Shown: piece after piece, positions 63,860 through 64,000 of the stretch
How positions within the stretch are numbered: the first letter of the stretch is position 1
Layout: each line of letters opens with the position of its first letter
Assembly (NCBI GenBank): GCA_024742485.1
Contig: JANSYK010000002.1
Span: forward strand, 1,850,885-1,914,884
Source: Alphaproteobacteria bacterium
Lineage (GTDB): Bacteria > Pseudomonadota > Alphaproteobacteria > Rhizobiales > Rhizobiaceae
DNA length: 64,000 bases
Reading direction: 5' to 3'
The notes under the pieces: generated by a model
What the model was told of the DNA's origin: nothing
Database searches by the model: none
What the model saw: only the letters and a program-made list of their open reading frames with translations
Position numbers and translations under genes: made by a program

Positions 63860-64000
63860 GAGCATTGGTGCGAAGCACCAAAAAACACCAACGATTTGGT
63901 GTTTTTAGCGACGAACGCGCGGAGCCATAGCGAAGCGCTTGAGCATTGGTGCGAAGCACCAAAAAACACCAACGATTTGGTGTTTTTAGCGACGAACGCG
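63860..64000. repeat. 81-bp-period tandem repeat with hairpins, continuing past the window
   Basis: A 60-bp unit at 63860-63919 recurs unchanged at 63941-64000, separated by 21 bp. Each unit holds two dyads: TTGGTGC-GAA-GCACCAA and AAAAACACCAA-CGAT-TTGGTGTTTTT. The latter is a bidirectional terminator-like hairpin with flanking A and T runs and would serve guaA. The spacer carries AGCGAAGCGCT. Confidence 0.85.

Noticed and set aside
63860..64000. CRISPR array
   Set aside because: The 60-bp units and 21-bp spacing do not fit CRISPR repeat/spacer sizes, only two units are visible, the units contain terminator-like hairpins and no cas genes are near.

Overview
The window looks like the chromosome of a GC-rich alphaproteobacterium, most likely a marine member of the Hyphomicrobiales (Rhizobiales). 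The evidence is the order ppx/gppA-like, rlmE, guaB, MAPEG, rsmB-like, guaA at the right end, many ABC and TRAP solute transporters, and GC-rich codon use in the flanks. The taxonomic call is inference from gene content.

Layout. (1) 1-10.5 kb: a sugar-acid catabolic operon read rightward from a divergent SDR dehydrogenase. It has an arabinose/galactose-type ABC transporter, an aldose 1-epimerase, an enoyl-CoA hydratase, a CaiB-type CoA-transferase, galactonate dehydratase (dgoD), 2-keto-3-deoxygalactonate kinase (dgoK) and an M24 peptidase-like protein. (2) 10.6-13.6 kb: a DctP-Q-M TRAP transporter. (3) 13.9-19.6 kb: a five-gene peptide-type ABC transporter with a convincing promoter and dyad operator in front of it. 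(4) 19.6-20.1 kb: a GyrI-like protein.

(5) 20.5-41.1 kb: the exceptional part, visibly more A/T-rich in codon choice than its flanks. A leftward operon starts with a 118-residue secreted-type protein. It has an acidic, coiled-coil-like N-terminus, a signal-like segment and a 51-residue Pro/Thr/Ser-rich tail (15 Pro, 11 Thr, 5 Ser). Behind it come a PqqD-glycosyltransferase fusion, two 2-oxoglutarate/Fe(II) oxygenases of prolyl-hydroxylase type, a protein-O-fucosyltransferase-like/HprK-like kinase fusion, a Skp1-GlcNAc-transferase-like enzyme and an enzyme resembling plant hydroxyproline O-arabinosyltransferases fused to PqqD. Around the operon lie an NDP-sugar epimerase, a ubiquitin-like/GT77 fusion, an MBOAT/SGNH acylation pair, three GT61 modules in two genes, a PqqD-sulfotransferase fusion, two methyltransferases and a family-5 nucleotidyltransferase. 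I read this as an undescribed bacterial pathway that hydroxylates, glycosylates, sulfates, acylates and methylates a proline-rich peptide or protein. It resembles extensin or mucin biosynthesis but is organised like a RiPP cluster, with PqqD domains as likely leader-binding modules. The individual domain calls come from motifs; the pathway is inference.

(6) 41.9-52.4 kb: surface polysaccharide genes: a Wzy/ligase-like protein, a Wzz/Wzc-like co-polymerase with a degenerate kinase domain, a NodB deacetylase, a FemAB/CelD-like acyltransferase, a Wzx-like flippase and a GT2. (7) 52.7-54.0 kb: two small unknown envelope proteins, then tRNA-Gln(CTG). (8) 54.4-63.9 kb: housekeeping genes (ppx/gppA-like, rlmE, guaB, RibD-like reductase, MAPEG, rsmB-like, thioesterase, MTA/SAH nucleosidase, guaA). 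The window ends in an 81-bp-period repeat carrying hairpins.
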